A stretch of 64,000 nt of DNA from Enterobacter cloacae (lineage in GTDB: Bacteria; Pseudomonadota; Gammaproteobacteria; Enterobacterales; Enterobacteriaceae), in the NCBI RefSeq assembly GCF_013375935.1, contig NZ_CP056117.1, forward strand, positions 682,001 through 746,000. The letters are read 5' to 3'. The translations under genes were made by a program, and so were the position numbers. Position 1 is the first letter of the stretch. Each line of letters starts with the position of its first letter. Below the pieces are notes generated by a model. The model saw nothing but the letters and a program-made list of their open reading frames with translations, was not told the origin of the DNA and searched no databases. This document shows positions 53,173 through 64,000 of this stretch, piece by piece.

Positions 53173-54117
53173 ATGTTATCCGCCATCACCCGGCTGTTCC
53201 CGTTATGGGCGCTGCTGCTCTCCGTACTCGCGTACTACACCCCCACCACGTTCACCGGCATTGGTCCGTGGGTAACCACGCTACTGATGCTGATTATGTT
53301 CGGCATGGGCGTACATCTTAAAATCGACGACTTTAAGCGCGTGCTTGCGCGTCCGGCCCCGGTTGCCGCAGGGATTTTCCTGCACTATCTGGTGATGCCG
53401 CTTGCGGCGTGGCTGCTGGCGATGGCCTTCAGGATGCCGCCGGATCTCTCCGCCGGGATGGTGCTGGTGGGCAGCGTAGCCAGCGGTACGGCCTCTAACG
53501 TGATGATCTATCTGGCGAAAGGGGATGTCGCGCTCTCCGTCACCATCTCGTCCGTTTCGACGCTGGTGGGCGTGATTGCCACACCGCTGTTAACCCGCCT
53601 GTACGTGGATGCGCATATCCAGGTGGACGTGATGGGCATGCTGCTGAGCATTCTGCAAATCGTGGTGATCCCGATCGCGCTGGGGCTTATCATTCACCAC
53701 CTCTTCCCGCGGGTAGTGAAAGCGGTTGAGCCGTATCTGCCCGCGTTTTCGATGGTCTGCATTCTGGCCATCATCAGCGCCGTGGTGGCGGGTTCCGCAT
53801 CGCACATCGCATCCGTGGGCTTTGTGGTGATTATCGCTGTGGTGCTGCACAACACCATCGGCCTGCTGGGCGGATACTGGGGCGGGAAGCTGTTTGGCTT
53901 TGACGAATCCACCTGCCGCACGCTGGCGATCGAAGTGGGAATGCAAAACTCTGGCCTGGCGGCGGCGCTTGGCAAAATTTACTTCTCGCCGCTGGCGGCT
54001 CTGCCGGGGGCGCTATTCTCCGTCTGGCACAACCTGTCCGGTTCGCTGCTGGCGGGCTACTGGTCCGGCAAACCGATTGACGAACAAGCGAAAAAAGATG
54101 CGGTGAAGCAGGGTTAA
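53173..54117 (+). CDS. panS: PanS-like sodium-dependent (BASS family) transporter
   Basis: A membrane protein of 314 residues with nine to ten helices of the bile acid:sodium symporter family. Motifs are [13 protein letters not shown] near 38-50, [19 protein letters not shown] near 99-117, and [13 protein letters not shown] near 255-267. The Salmonella homolog PanS takes up ketopantoate, the CoA precursor; that substrate is inferred here. The gene is not at this site in E. coli K-12. It is bounded by the lysC terminator and the yjbD hairpin. Confidence 0.75.
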   Translation: MLSAITRLFPLWALLLSVLAYYTPTTFTGIGPWVTTLLMLIMFGMGVHLKIDDFKRVLARPAPVAAGIFLHYLVMPLAAWLLAMAFRMPPDLSAGMVLVGSVASGTASNVMIYLAKGDVALSVTISSVSTLVGVIATPLLTRLYVDAHIQVDVMGMLLSILQIVVIPIALGLIIHHLFPRVVKAVEPYLPAFSMVCILAIISAVVAGSASHIASVGFVVIIAVVLHNTIGLLGGYWGGKLFGFDESTCRTLAIEVGMQNSGLAAALGKIYFSPLAALPGALFSVWHNLSGSLLAGYWSGKPIDEQAKKDAVKQG

Positions 54118-54137
54118 TTTACGCGGCTTGCTTTACA

Positions 54138-54165
54138 CTGAAGCCTCCCCATCAGGAGGCTTCAG
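54138..54165 (+). promoter_or_regulatory. Stem-loop sequestering the yjbD ribosome-binding site
   Basis: An 11-bp perfect stem CTGAAGCCTCC/GGAGGCTTCAG with a 6-nt loop. Its right arm includes the AGGAGG that serves yjbD, whose ATG is only 2 bp beyond. No T-run follows, so a role in translation control, or in ending panS mRNA, is more likely than termination. Confidence 0.75.
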
Positions 54166-54167
54166 CA

Positions 54168-54440
54168 ATGGCTACACCACGATTGACCCAGAAAGACATG
54201 ACGGAAGCCGAGCAGCGCGAACTAAAAACGCTTCTTGACCGCGCCCGCATCGCGCATGGCCGCACGCTAACGAACGCCGAAACCAACCAGGTTAAAAAAG
54301 AGTACATCGATAAACTGATGGCACAACGTGAGGCCGCGGCGAAAAAGGCCCGCAAGCTGAAAAAAGAGCAGGCTTACAAGCCGGACGCAGAGGCGACCTT
54401 CTCCTGGTCCGCCAGCACATCAACCCGTGGAAGGCGCTAA
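54168..54440 (+). CDS. yjbD: YjbD, DUF3811 protein
   Basis: A charged, mostly helical protein of 90 residues, nearly identical to E. coli YjbD (DUF3811). A Lys/Ala/Glu-rich helix occupies about 42-70 (EYIDKLMAQREAAAKKARKL) and the tail is basic (STRGRR). Function unknown. Its stop codon touches the stop codon of the convergent rluF, and its ribosome site lies within a hairpin stem. Confidence 0.93.
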   Translation: MATPRLTQKDMTEAEQRELKTLLDRARIAHGRTLTNAETNQVKKEYIDKLMAQREAAAKKARKLKKEQAYKPDAEATFSWSASTSTRGRR

Positions 54441-54458
54441 TCAGCGCCCTTTCTTTTT
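54433..54458 (+). terminator. Terminator spanning the yjbD and rluF stop codons
   Basis: Stem GGCGCT/AGCGCC with loop AATC, followed by CTTTCTTTTTA on the plus strand. The stem covers the last codons of both convergent genes. Confidence 0.75.
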
Positions 54459-55313
54459 ACGCCCCGGCTGGGTAAAGCGTTTTCCGTTACCCGGCTTGCC
54501 TCGTCCTTTCTCTTCCGCATGCGGCGCCTTAACCACCGGACGCTTAACCGCCTGCGTTTTCGGTTTGGCTTTGGCTTTCGGCTTCGCTTCTGACGAGGAG
54601 TTCTCGATAAGTTTGAACAGCTCAATCAGCTCGTCGTCCGTTAAGTCACGCCACTCGCCCAGCGGGATCCCGGACAGGCTGACGTTCATGATGCGCGTGC
54701 GTTCCAGCTTCGTCACTTCATAACCGAAGTATTCGCACATGCGGCGGATCTGTCGGTTTAAGCCCTGCACCAGGGTAATGCGAAACGCGAACGGCGCCTC
54801 TTTCCTCACCTTACACTTCTTCGTCACGGTGCCCAGAATCGGCACGCCTGCGCCCATTCCGCGAATGAATTCGTCCGTGACCGGCTTGTTCACCGTAACG
54901 ATGTACTCTTTTTCATGGTCGTTACCGGCACGCAGGATTTTGTTCACCAGGTCGCCGTGGTTAGTGAGAAAAATCAGCCCCTGAGAGTCTTTATCCAGGC
55001 GGCCAATCGGGAAAATACGGCTGCTGTGGTTCACGAAGTCAACAATGTTGTCCCGCTCGCCATCTTCCGTGGTGCTGACGATACCAACCGGTTTATTCAA
55101 CGCGATAAACACCAGGTCTTCGGCATCACGCGGTTCGATGACCTGACCATTCACTTTGACCACGTCGCCAGGCACCACCTGATCGCCGATGGTGGCGCGT
55201 TTGCCGTTCAGAAACACGTTACCCTGTTCAATGTAACGGTCAGCCTCGCGACGTGAGCAGATCCCGCTCTCGCTAATGTATTTGTTTAATCGGGTTGATT
55301 GAGTTGGCAGCAT
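54441..55313 (-). CDS. rluF: RluF, 23S rRNA pseudouridine(2604) synthase
   Basis: A protein of 290 residues. An S4 RNA-binding domain (about 8-65; [29 protein letters not shown]) is followed by the RsuA-type catalytic domain with the aspartate in [11 protein letters not shown] near 101-111. A Lys/Pro/Ala-rich basic tail runs from about 245. It modifies U2604 of 23S rRNA and, in E. coli, also tRNA-Tyr. It is near-identical to E. coli RluF. Confidence 0.96.
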   Translation of the reverse strand: MLPTQSTRLNKYISESGICSRREADRYIEQGNVFLNGKRATIGDQVVPGDVVKVNGQVIEPRDAEDLVFIALNKPVGIVSTTEDGERDNIVDFVNHSSRIFPIGRLDKDSQGLIFLTNHGDLVNKILRAGNDHEKEYIVTVNKPVTDEFIRGMGAGVPILGTVTKKCKVRKEAPFAFRITLVQGLNRQIRRMCEYFGYEVTKLERTRIMNVSLSGIPLGEWRDLTDDELIELFKLIENSSSEAKPKAKAKPKTQAVKRPVVKAPHAEEKGRGKPGNGKRFTQPGRKKKGR

Positions 55314-55367
55314 AGTTTCTCCTGTGAAGGGCGAAATATACCTTACCTTGCGGCTGACAAAAAAGAC

Positions 55368-55685
55368 CTAGTAACCGTTGATCAGAAAATCGAGTGCATC
55401 CCGCAATGAAGCACTGTTGTCAGTGAGATCGGCAACGCGTTCACCTAACTCTTTTGAAGAGATGCCTGACAGCATATGCATCATGACAACGCAGGGCTTA
55501 CCCGCGATTTCAACGACAGGGCACACTTTCGCAGGCGGACGAATGCCGCCAAGCTGGCTTAATTCAACGGCGGGAGCAACCAGTACATGCTTCATCACAT
55601 TAGCAACAGGATGCTGCATATTAATAAGCCATGGATAAGCTTTTCTCCCATTACCTTCATTCTCATAAGCAAAATATTGCTCCAT
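55368..55685 (-). CDS. ccdB: CcdB-like toxin with atypical C-terminus
   Basis: A protein of 105 residues of the CcdB/MazF-like fold, with family blocks YPWLINMQHPVANVM, VCPVVEIAGKPCVVMMHMLSGI and GERVADLTDNSASLRDALDFL. In F-plasmid CcdB the last three residues, W-G-I, are needed to poison gyrase; here the chain ends L-I-N-G-Y. It may therefore be a weak toxin or have another target. It is coupled to ccdA by a 1-bp overlap and occupies the site of pepE in E. coli. Confidence 0.85.
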   Translation of the reverse strand: MEQYFAYENEGNGRKAYPWLINMQHPVANVMKHVLVAPAVELSQLGGIRPPAKVCPVVEIAGKPCVVMMHMLSGISSKELGERVADLTDNSASLRDALDFLINGY

Positions 55686-55921
55686 CAGAACGACCTCTGA
55701 AAGTCACTAAAGGAGCCATTTTCATCAACCCACTGGTTGATGGCCTCTATAGACGCTTTATTTTCTGCTAACCACTCTGCGCGCTGATGCGCACGAAACT
55801 GCTCCTGTAGCGCGGCCGTGAGTACAGCAGAGAGATTGAGTTTAAGCCGTCGCGCTTCCTCAAGAATTTCTGGTGCTAACGAAACATTGACTGATTTTTT
55901 AATGCCATGAGTAGTGCGCAT
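55685..55921 (-). CDS. ccdA: CcdA-like antitoxin
   Basis: From the ATG at 55921 it encodes 78 residues. A ribbon-helix-helix DNA-binding part (KKSVNVSLAPEILEEARRLKLNLSAVLTAAL, about 7-38) is followed by the toxin-binding tail with the family ending WVDENGSFSDFQRSF. A GGGG ribosome site precedes this ATG; in-frame ATGs at 55933 and 55945 are alternatives. CcdA neutralises CcdB and represses the pair. The two genes look more AT-rich than their flanks. Confidence 0.87.
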   Translation of the reverse strand: MRTTHGIKKSVNVSLAPEILEEARRLKLNLSAVLTAALQEQFRAHQRAEWLAENKASIEAINQWVDENGSFSDFQRSF

Positions 55922-56073
55922 GAGAACCCCCATTGGAATGCGCATGAATTGGCGAAGTGTAGCGTAATAAACGAGCATTTTCTATTCCCTTCAAAAAGTA
56001 AGGTCTGAAGAGTAAATTGACCCTTATAAAGTGTCACGCCTCGCAAATGGGTTTTGCGAGACGCTTTCAGAGA

Positions 56074-57705
56074 TTAATACTCATCCCGCTGGTCGTCTTC
56101 ATCCGGCTGTTCCATCACGCTGTACGCCACGGCGCAGAACAGCGAGTTGAGGCGCTTCATATCCCCCAGCAGCCCCAGGTGCAGGGAGCTGGTCTCGATA
56201 CTCTGCACGTTTTGCTGATGCAGGCGCTCAACGTGGGCGTGCGAGTAGCGACGGTTAAGGATGCGGAAACGATGCTTGTTGCGGCGCAGGCGCCTCGCGC
56301 TCGGCACGTCGCTGGAGAAGAAGACCGACATCGCCAGCTTCAGGTTGCTCACCAGCTGTTCGTGCAGCGCTTCCAGCTCCTTCAGCCCTTCAACGGAAAA
56401 GGCCCGACGCGCGGCCAGGGATTTGTCCGCGATTTCGCTGCCCATACGCTCGACGATATCCGAGGCCTGTTCCAGGTTCAGCGACATCTCGATGATTTCC
56501 GCCCAGCGGCGGGACTCTTCTTCCGCCAGCTCGTCCTGCGGAATGCGCGCCAGATAGAGCTTGATGGCGGTGTACAGCACGTTGATATCGTCCGCCAGCC
56601 TGCGCAGCTCTTTCTCCTGCCGCGGCTCGCCGTGCATCACCTTTTGCAGGCCTTCGAGCATGGTTTCCATCGCATCGCCCATGCGCAGCGTTTCGCGGGC
56701 GGCATTGGCGATGGCCAGCGCGGGGGTATCCAGCACCGAGGTGTCCAGATGCTTCGGCTTAAGGCGCGCGTCCAGCTCCGGTTCATCACGAATTAGCCGC
56801 TCGCAGAAGCGGGCCATCGGCGCGGCAAACGGCACCATCGCCAGGCAGCGCACCAGGTTGTAGAAGACGTGGAAGTAGATCACCAGCTCCGACTTTGGCA
56901 GAGGGAGGTTATCCATCAGGTTCGCCAGCGGGTGTACAAACGGCAGAATAATCAGGCTGCCCACCAGCTTAAACAGCAAACTTCCCAGCGCCACGCGGCG
57001 GGCAGCGGCATTGGCAGCGCTGTTGTTGAGCATCGCCAGCAGGCCCGAGCCGAGGTTGGCGCCGATCACCAGACACAGCGCGACGGGGAAAGAGATGGCC
57101 CCTGCGGCGGTGAGCGTGGCCGTCAGCAGCACTGCCGCCAGGCTGGAGTAGCTGACGATGGCAAACACCGCGCCGATGAGCGCATCCAGCATAATATCGC
57201 CGGTTAACGAGGCGAAAATAACCTGCACGCCGTTGGCCTGGGTGATAGGCGTGACCGCCTGCACAATCAGCTCCAGCGCCAGCAGAATCAGCCCGAGGCC
57301 AATACCGACGCGACCGAGCTGCCCGGCGCGGCTTTGCTTACGGCTGAGGAAGAAGATGACGCCGATAAAAATCAGCAGCGGCGACAGCCAGGAGAGATCG
57401 AAGGTGAGGACACGCGCCATCAGCGCGGTACCGACGTCGGCACCCAGGACAATGACCAGCGCCGGGGCGAGCGCCACCAGATCCTGCGCCACGAAAGAGG
57501 TGACGAGCATGGTGGTGGCATTGCTGCTCTGCACCAGCGCCGTCACGCCAATGCCCGCGCAGAAGGCGAGCGGCTTCTTCTCAACGCTGCCGCTAAGAAC
57601 GGTACGTAAGCGCGCGCCGAACACGCGCATCACGCCGGTACGGACAATATGGGTGCCCCATACCAGCAGTGCGACTGCCGAGAGCAGGTGTAACAACGTC
57701 AACAC
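56074..57705 (-). CDS. yjbB: YjbB, Na+/phosphate cotransporter family protein
   Basis: A protein of 543 residues with an N-terminal membrane domain of eight or more helices carrying the Na/Pi repeat motif QSSNATTMLV near 59, and a C-terminal cytoplasmic PhoU-like helical domain (about 330-520). E. coli YjbB exports phosphate when internal levels are high. It sits between metH and, here, ccdAB, all on the minus strand. Confidence 0.95.
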   Translation of the reverse strand: MLTLLHLLSAVALLVWGTHIVRTGVMRVFGARLRTVLSGSVEKKPLAFCAGIGVTALVQSSNATTMLVTSFVAQDLVALAPALVIVLGADVGTALMARVLTFDLSWLSPLLIFIGVIFFLSRKQSRAGQLGRVGIGLGLILLALELIVQAVTPITQANGVQVIFASLTGDIMLDALIGAVFAIVSYSSLAAVLLTATLTAAGAISFPVALCLVIGANLGSGLLAMLNNSAANAAARRVALGSLLFKLVGSLIILPFVHPLANLMDNLPLPKSELVIYFHVFYNLVRCLAMVPFAAPMARFCERLIRDEPELDARLKPKHLDTSVLDTPALAIANAARETLRMGDAMETMLEGLQKVMHGEPRQEKELRRLADDINVLYTAIKLYLARIPQDELAEEESRRWAEIIEMSLNLEQASDIVERMGSEIADKSLAARRAFSVEGLKELEALHEQLVSNLKLAMSVFFSSDVPSARRLRRNKHRFRILNRRYSHAHVERLHQQNVQSIETSSLHLGLLGDMKRLNSLFCAVAYSVMEQPDEDDQRDEY

Positions 57706-57762
57706 GGAAGGTGTTCCTCCTTATCGTTATTCGTTTTTATGATTCAGTATAAGGGTTTAAAC

Positions 57763-57796
57763 GTAAGAAAGAGACAAGGCACCCTAGCGGTGCCCT
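57763..57796 (-). terminator. Terminator-like hairpin after metH
   Basis: On the minus strand, GGCACC/GGTGCC with a 5-nt loop is followed by the imperfect T-rich TTGTCTCTTTC, 24 bp after the metH stop. Confidence 0.55.
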
Positions 57797-57819
57797 GTTT
57801 GTTGTAAGGAAAAGTGACG

Positions 57820-61503
<3,684 letters not shown>

Positions 61504-61658
61504 ACTTGCTCCCGACAACGCTCAACATGGCCAATAGGCTGCGTTCCATACTGGCATAATCTCGCAGGGCCGAAAAGCCACACGGCGGTAACATGAGACA
61601 TGTTCACCATCACTCCTCCGATCAGTCAGGATAACGGTTGCAAAACCACCAAATAAAA

Positions 61659-61673
61659 CGAAAATGATTTCCA
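61659..61673 (+). promoter_or_regulatory. IclR operator upstream of iclR
   Basis: CGAAAATGATTTCCA matches the IclR consensus TGGAAATNATTTCCA at 12 of 14 fixed positions. It lies 23 bp before the iclR start, consistent with known autorepression. Confidence 0.7.
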
Positions 61674-61696
61674 CGATACAGAAAAAGGAGTTCATC

Positions 61697-62524
61697 ATGG
61701 TTACGACCGTTCCCGCCAAACGCGGCAGAAAACCTGCCGCCAACCCTGCCGCACAGCCCGGCGGACAGGTTCAATCCCTGACCCGCGGCCTGAAGCTGCT
61801 GGAATGGATAGCCGAATCGCACGGCAGCGTGGCCCTGACGGAGCTGGCGCAGCAGGCGGGACTGCCGAACTCCACCACTCACCGCCTGTTGACCACCATG
61901 CAGCAGCTGGGCTTCGTACGTCAGGTGGGCGAGCTGGGTCACTGGGCGGTTGGCGCGCATGCCTTTATCGTTGGCAGCAGCTTCCTGCAAAGCCGCAACC
62001 TGCTGGCCATTGTCCACCCGATTCTGCGCAAGCTGATGGAAGAGTCCGGCGAGACGGTAAATCTCGCGGTGCTGGACCAGAGCGACCATCAGGCGATTAT
62101 CATCGACCAGGTGCAGTGCACGCAGCTGATGCGTATGTCCGCGCCGATAGGCGGCAAGCTGCCGATGCACGCCTCCGGGGCGGGAAAAGCGTTTCTCTCG
62201 CAGCTGAGCGAAGAGCAGGTGACGGGGCTGCTGCACCGCAAAGGGCTGCACGCCTACACCCACGCCACGCTGGTATCGCCGGTTCATCTGAAGGAAGATT
62301 TGGCCCTGACCCGCAAGCGCGGCTATTCCTTTGATGACGAAGAACATGCCCTCGGGCTGCGCTGCCTCGCGTCCTGTATCTTCGACGAGCACCGCGAGCC
62401 GTTTGCCGCCATTTCTATCTCCGGCCCCATTTCACGTATGACCGATGACCGGGTAACCGAGCTAGGCGCGCTGGTCATTAAGGCGGCGAAAGAGGTCACG
62501 CTGGCGTACGGCGGGATTCGCTAG
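61697..62524 (+). CDS. iclR: IclR, glyoxylate bypass repressor
   Basis: A repressor of 275 residues of the aceBAK operon. The winged helix follows a basic N-terminus (VALTELAQQAGLPNSTTHRLL, about 47-67) and the effector domain, sensing glyoxylate and pyruvate, covers about 95-270. The ATG at 61697 after AAGGAG is preferred; the frame is open to 61664. It is convergent with aceK. In E. coli K-12 arpA lies between them; here there is only a repeat block. Confidence 0.96.
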   Translation: MVTTVPAKRGRKPAANPAAQPGGQVQSLTRGLKLLEWIAESHGSVALTELAQQAGLPNSTTHRLLTTMQQLGFVRQVGELGHWAVGAHAFIVGSSFLQSRNLLAIVHPILRKLMEESGETVNLAVLDQSDHQAIIIDQVQCTQLMRMSAPIGGKLPMHASGAGKAFLSQLSEEQVTGLLHRKGLHAYTHATLVSPVHLKEDLALTRKRGYSFDDEEHALGLRCLASCIFDEHREPFAAISISGPISRMTDDRVTELGALVIKAAKEVTLAYGGIR

Positions 62525-62539
62525 GATTGAGGGCGGTCT

Positions 62540-62617
62540 GATGTCCTCACCCGGGTCCTCTCCCACAGGGAGAGGGAGAAAACATGATGCCCTTACCCTG
62601 CGGGAGAGGGAGAAAAC
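62540..62617. repeat. Dispersed palindromic repeat, copies 4a and 4b (iclR-aceK)
   Basis: Copy 4a reads TCCTCACCCGGGTCCTCTCC then CACAGGGAGAGGGAGAAAA. Copy 4b, shorter, reads CCCTTACCCTGCGGGAGAGG then GAGAAAACC. Both share the core GGGAGAGGGAGAAAA. Copy 4b overlaps the 3' end of aceK and encodes its last residues and stop codon. Confidence 0.85.
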
Positions 62618-64000
62618 CGGACGCAAAACCGCTGCTTGCGGCGGTAAGCGTAGACGTCTTCCACATGTCCGTTTTTAATCCGCGTTTGCAGCCCGCGCCA
62701 GTAGCTGGCCCGAAACAGGTCGGCATGCATCTCTTCAAATAACGGTGCAATGCGCGGGTCCGCACATAGCCAGTGGCGAAACTCTTCGGGAAACACATCC
62801 CCCGGCGAAACGCTGTACCACGGCTCGGCGGAAAGCTCGTCATCCGGATACCGGGGCGGCGGTATATCGCGGAAATTCACCTCGGTCATATAGCAAATTT
62901 CATCGTAATCGTAGAACACAACCCGGCCGTGGCGGGTGACGCCGAAGTTTTTAAATAGCATATCGCCCGGAAAAATATTGGCGGCGGCAAGCTGGCGAAT
63001 CGCGTTGCCGTACTCCTCAATGGCATCACGCAGTGCCTGGCCTTTAGACTGCTCCAGCCAGATATTCAGCGGCACCATGCGGCGCTCTATATAGAGATGG
63101 CTTATCACGATTTTGTCACCAAGATCGGTGATTTTGCCGGAGGCTTCCTGCATTAACAGCGACATAAGCGCCGGGTCGATTTGCTGCTTGTCCAACACAA
63201 AGTTTTCAAACTCCTGGGTATCGGCCATGCGCCCGACGCGATCGTGCTCTTTAACCAGCTGGTAGCAGGCGCGAACGTGGGCTGCGGTCATCTCTTTCTG
63301 CGGGGCGAATGTATCCTTAATCACCTTAAACACCCGGTCAAAGCCCGGGAGCGTGAAGACCAGCATCACCATGCCGCGGATTCCCGGCGCTTCGATAAAC
63401 TGCTCATCGGCCGTCGTGACGTACCGCAGATACTCCCGGTAGCTTTCCGTTTTGGCGTGCTTCTGGCAGCCAATCGCCATATACAGCTCGGCGGTGGTTT
63501 TGCCCGGCAGGATCTCCCGCAGCCACTCCACCAGCGCGGCGGGCAGCGGGGCGTAAACCATAAAGTAGGAGCGGGCGAAGCCAAATACGATACTGGCCTC
63601 GGCGCTGGTGGTCAGGCAGGTATCGACAAACAGTTCGCCCTCGTCGGTACGGTGGATGGGTAACAGAAACGGCACGATGGCTGTTGGCGTAACCAGTTTG
63701 CCGACCAGCCAGGCGGCTTTATTGCGGTAGAATAGCTCGTTGGCCACCTGCAAATGGCTGCGGCTGAGCACCTGCCCGCCGAAGGTTTCGCTGAGATGCG
63801 CATGGATATAGCCGACATCACGGGATTTATTCTCCCAGGGCAGACGCAGCGGCAAATCCGTTAAGATGCGGTGCAGCAGCTTTTCCCATCCGCGGTCGGG
63901 GAAAAAATCTTTCGCCAGCGGGCGCGGAATGGTACGAAAGCGTCGCTCGGGCTGGGAGCTGAAGATAAATAACCGCTCAGGAGATAACGAGCGGTGGTCA
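62593..64000 (-). CDS. aceK: AceK, isocitrate dehydrogenase kinase/phosphatase (5' end outside window)
   Basis: The frame runs off the right edge, leaving about 468 of roughly 578 residues. In the family, AceK phosphorylates and dephosphorylates isocitrate dehydrogenase, sending carbon through the glyoxylate bypass. Visible blocks include [59 protein letters not shown] and the metal motif [10 protein letters not shown]. The C-terminus departs from E. coli after RKQRFCVRF and ends SPSPAG, a tail encoded by the palindromic repeat. It is convergent with iclR, its own regulator. Confidence 0.95.
   Translation of the reverse strand, partial: DHRSLSPERLFIFSSQPERRFRTIPRPLAKDFFPDRGWEKLLHRILTDLPLRLPWENKSRDVGYIHAHLSETFGGQVLSRSHLQVANELFYRNKAAWLVGKLVTPTAIVPFLLPIHRTDEGELFVDTCLTTSAEASIVFGFARSYFMVYAPLPAALVEWLREILPGKTTAELYMAIGCQKHAKTESYREYLRYVTTADEQFIEAPGIRGMVMLVFTLPGFDRVFKVIKDTFAPQKEMTAAHVRACYQLVKEHDRVGRMADTQEFENFVLDKQQIDPALMSLLMQEASGKITDLGDKIVISHLYIERRMVPLNIWLEQSKGQALRDAIEEYGNAIRQLAAANIFPGDMLFKNFGVTRHGRVVFYDYDEICYMTEVNFRDIPPPRYPDDELSAEPWYSVSPGDVFPEEFRHWLCADPRIAPLFEEMHADLFRASYWRGLQTRIKNGHVEDVYAYRRKQRFCVRFSPSPAG

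Overview
The window is chromosomal DNA from a member of the Enterobacteriaceae, most likely Enterobacter or a close relative (Lelliottia or Leclercia). The evidence is gene-by-gene similarity to remembered Escherichia coli proteins (soxS, ssb-uvrA, dnaB-alr, lexA-dinF, plsB, malEFG/malK-lamB-malM, pgi, lysC, metH, iclR-aceK) in nearly the order of the E. coli soxS-to-aceBAK region, read in reverse. The sequence is GC-rich, xylE and arpA are absent, and the dispersed palindromic repeats are not the E. coli REP type. No rRNA, tRNA, CRISPR, prophage or intact insertion sequence was seen.

Layout: 1-2.9 kb holds the end of soxS, pdeC, a decayed GGDEF fragment and yjcB. 2.9-11.2 kb is an inserted block: the complete ferric citrate system fecIR-fecABCDE behind a Fur box, plus one unrecognised gene. 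11.3-16.5 kb has ssb and uvrA divergent across a LexA box, then yjbQR and aphA. 16.7-22.1 kb is a run on the minus strand, dnaB-alr-pnuC-nadR-tyrB, in which pnuC/nadR form an NAD-precursor uptake pair not found here in E. coli. 22.1-29.8 kb has qorA, pspG (sigma-54 promoter), dusA, a TraF-like outer-membrane protein and a cupin at the yjbLM site, zur, yjbJ, and lexA-dinF under two LexA boxes. 29.9-34.3 kb has dgkA, plsB and ubiCA. 34.5-37.2 kb is an islet with a lipase broken by two single-base frame changes, followed by an intact Tli4-type immunity gene. 37.2-44.9 kb is the maltose regulon, divergent around MalT/CRP sites. 45-49.4 kb has psiE and the yjbEFGH exopolysaccharide operon. 49.7-55.3 kb has pgi, lysC, a PanS-type transporter, yjbD and rluF. 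55.4-56 kb has a chromosomal ccdAB pair where E. coli has pepE. 56-64 kb has yjbB, metH, iclR and aceK (cut by the window end).

The backbone is conserved, and variation is confined to a few fixed sites: yjcB/ssb, tyrB/alr, dusA/zur, ubiC/malM, lysC/yjbD and yjbB/rluF. The observations most worth following are: the apparent loss of the lysine riboswitch upstream of lysC, with a strong promoter only about 80 nt from the start codon; the split lipase with its intact immunity gene; a dispersed palindromic repeat that sits between malE and malF and also supplies the stop codon and last residues of aceK; and several intercistronic RNA hairpins, one capped by a UUCG tetraloop and one that sequesters the yjbD ribosome-binding site. 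Comparisons with E. coli are from memory, not from a search.
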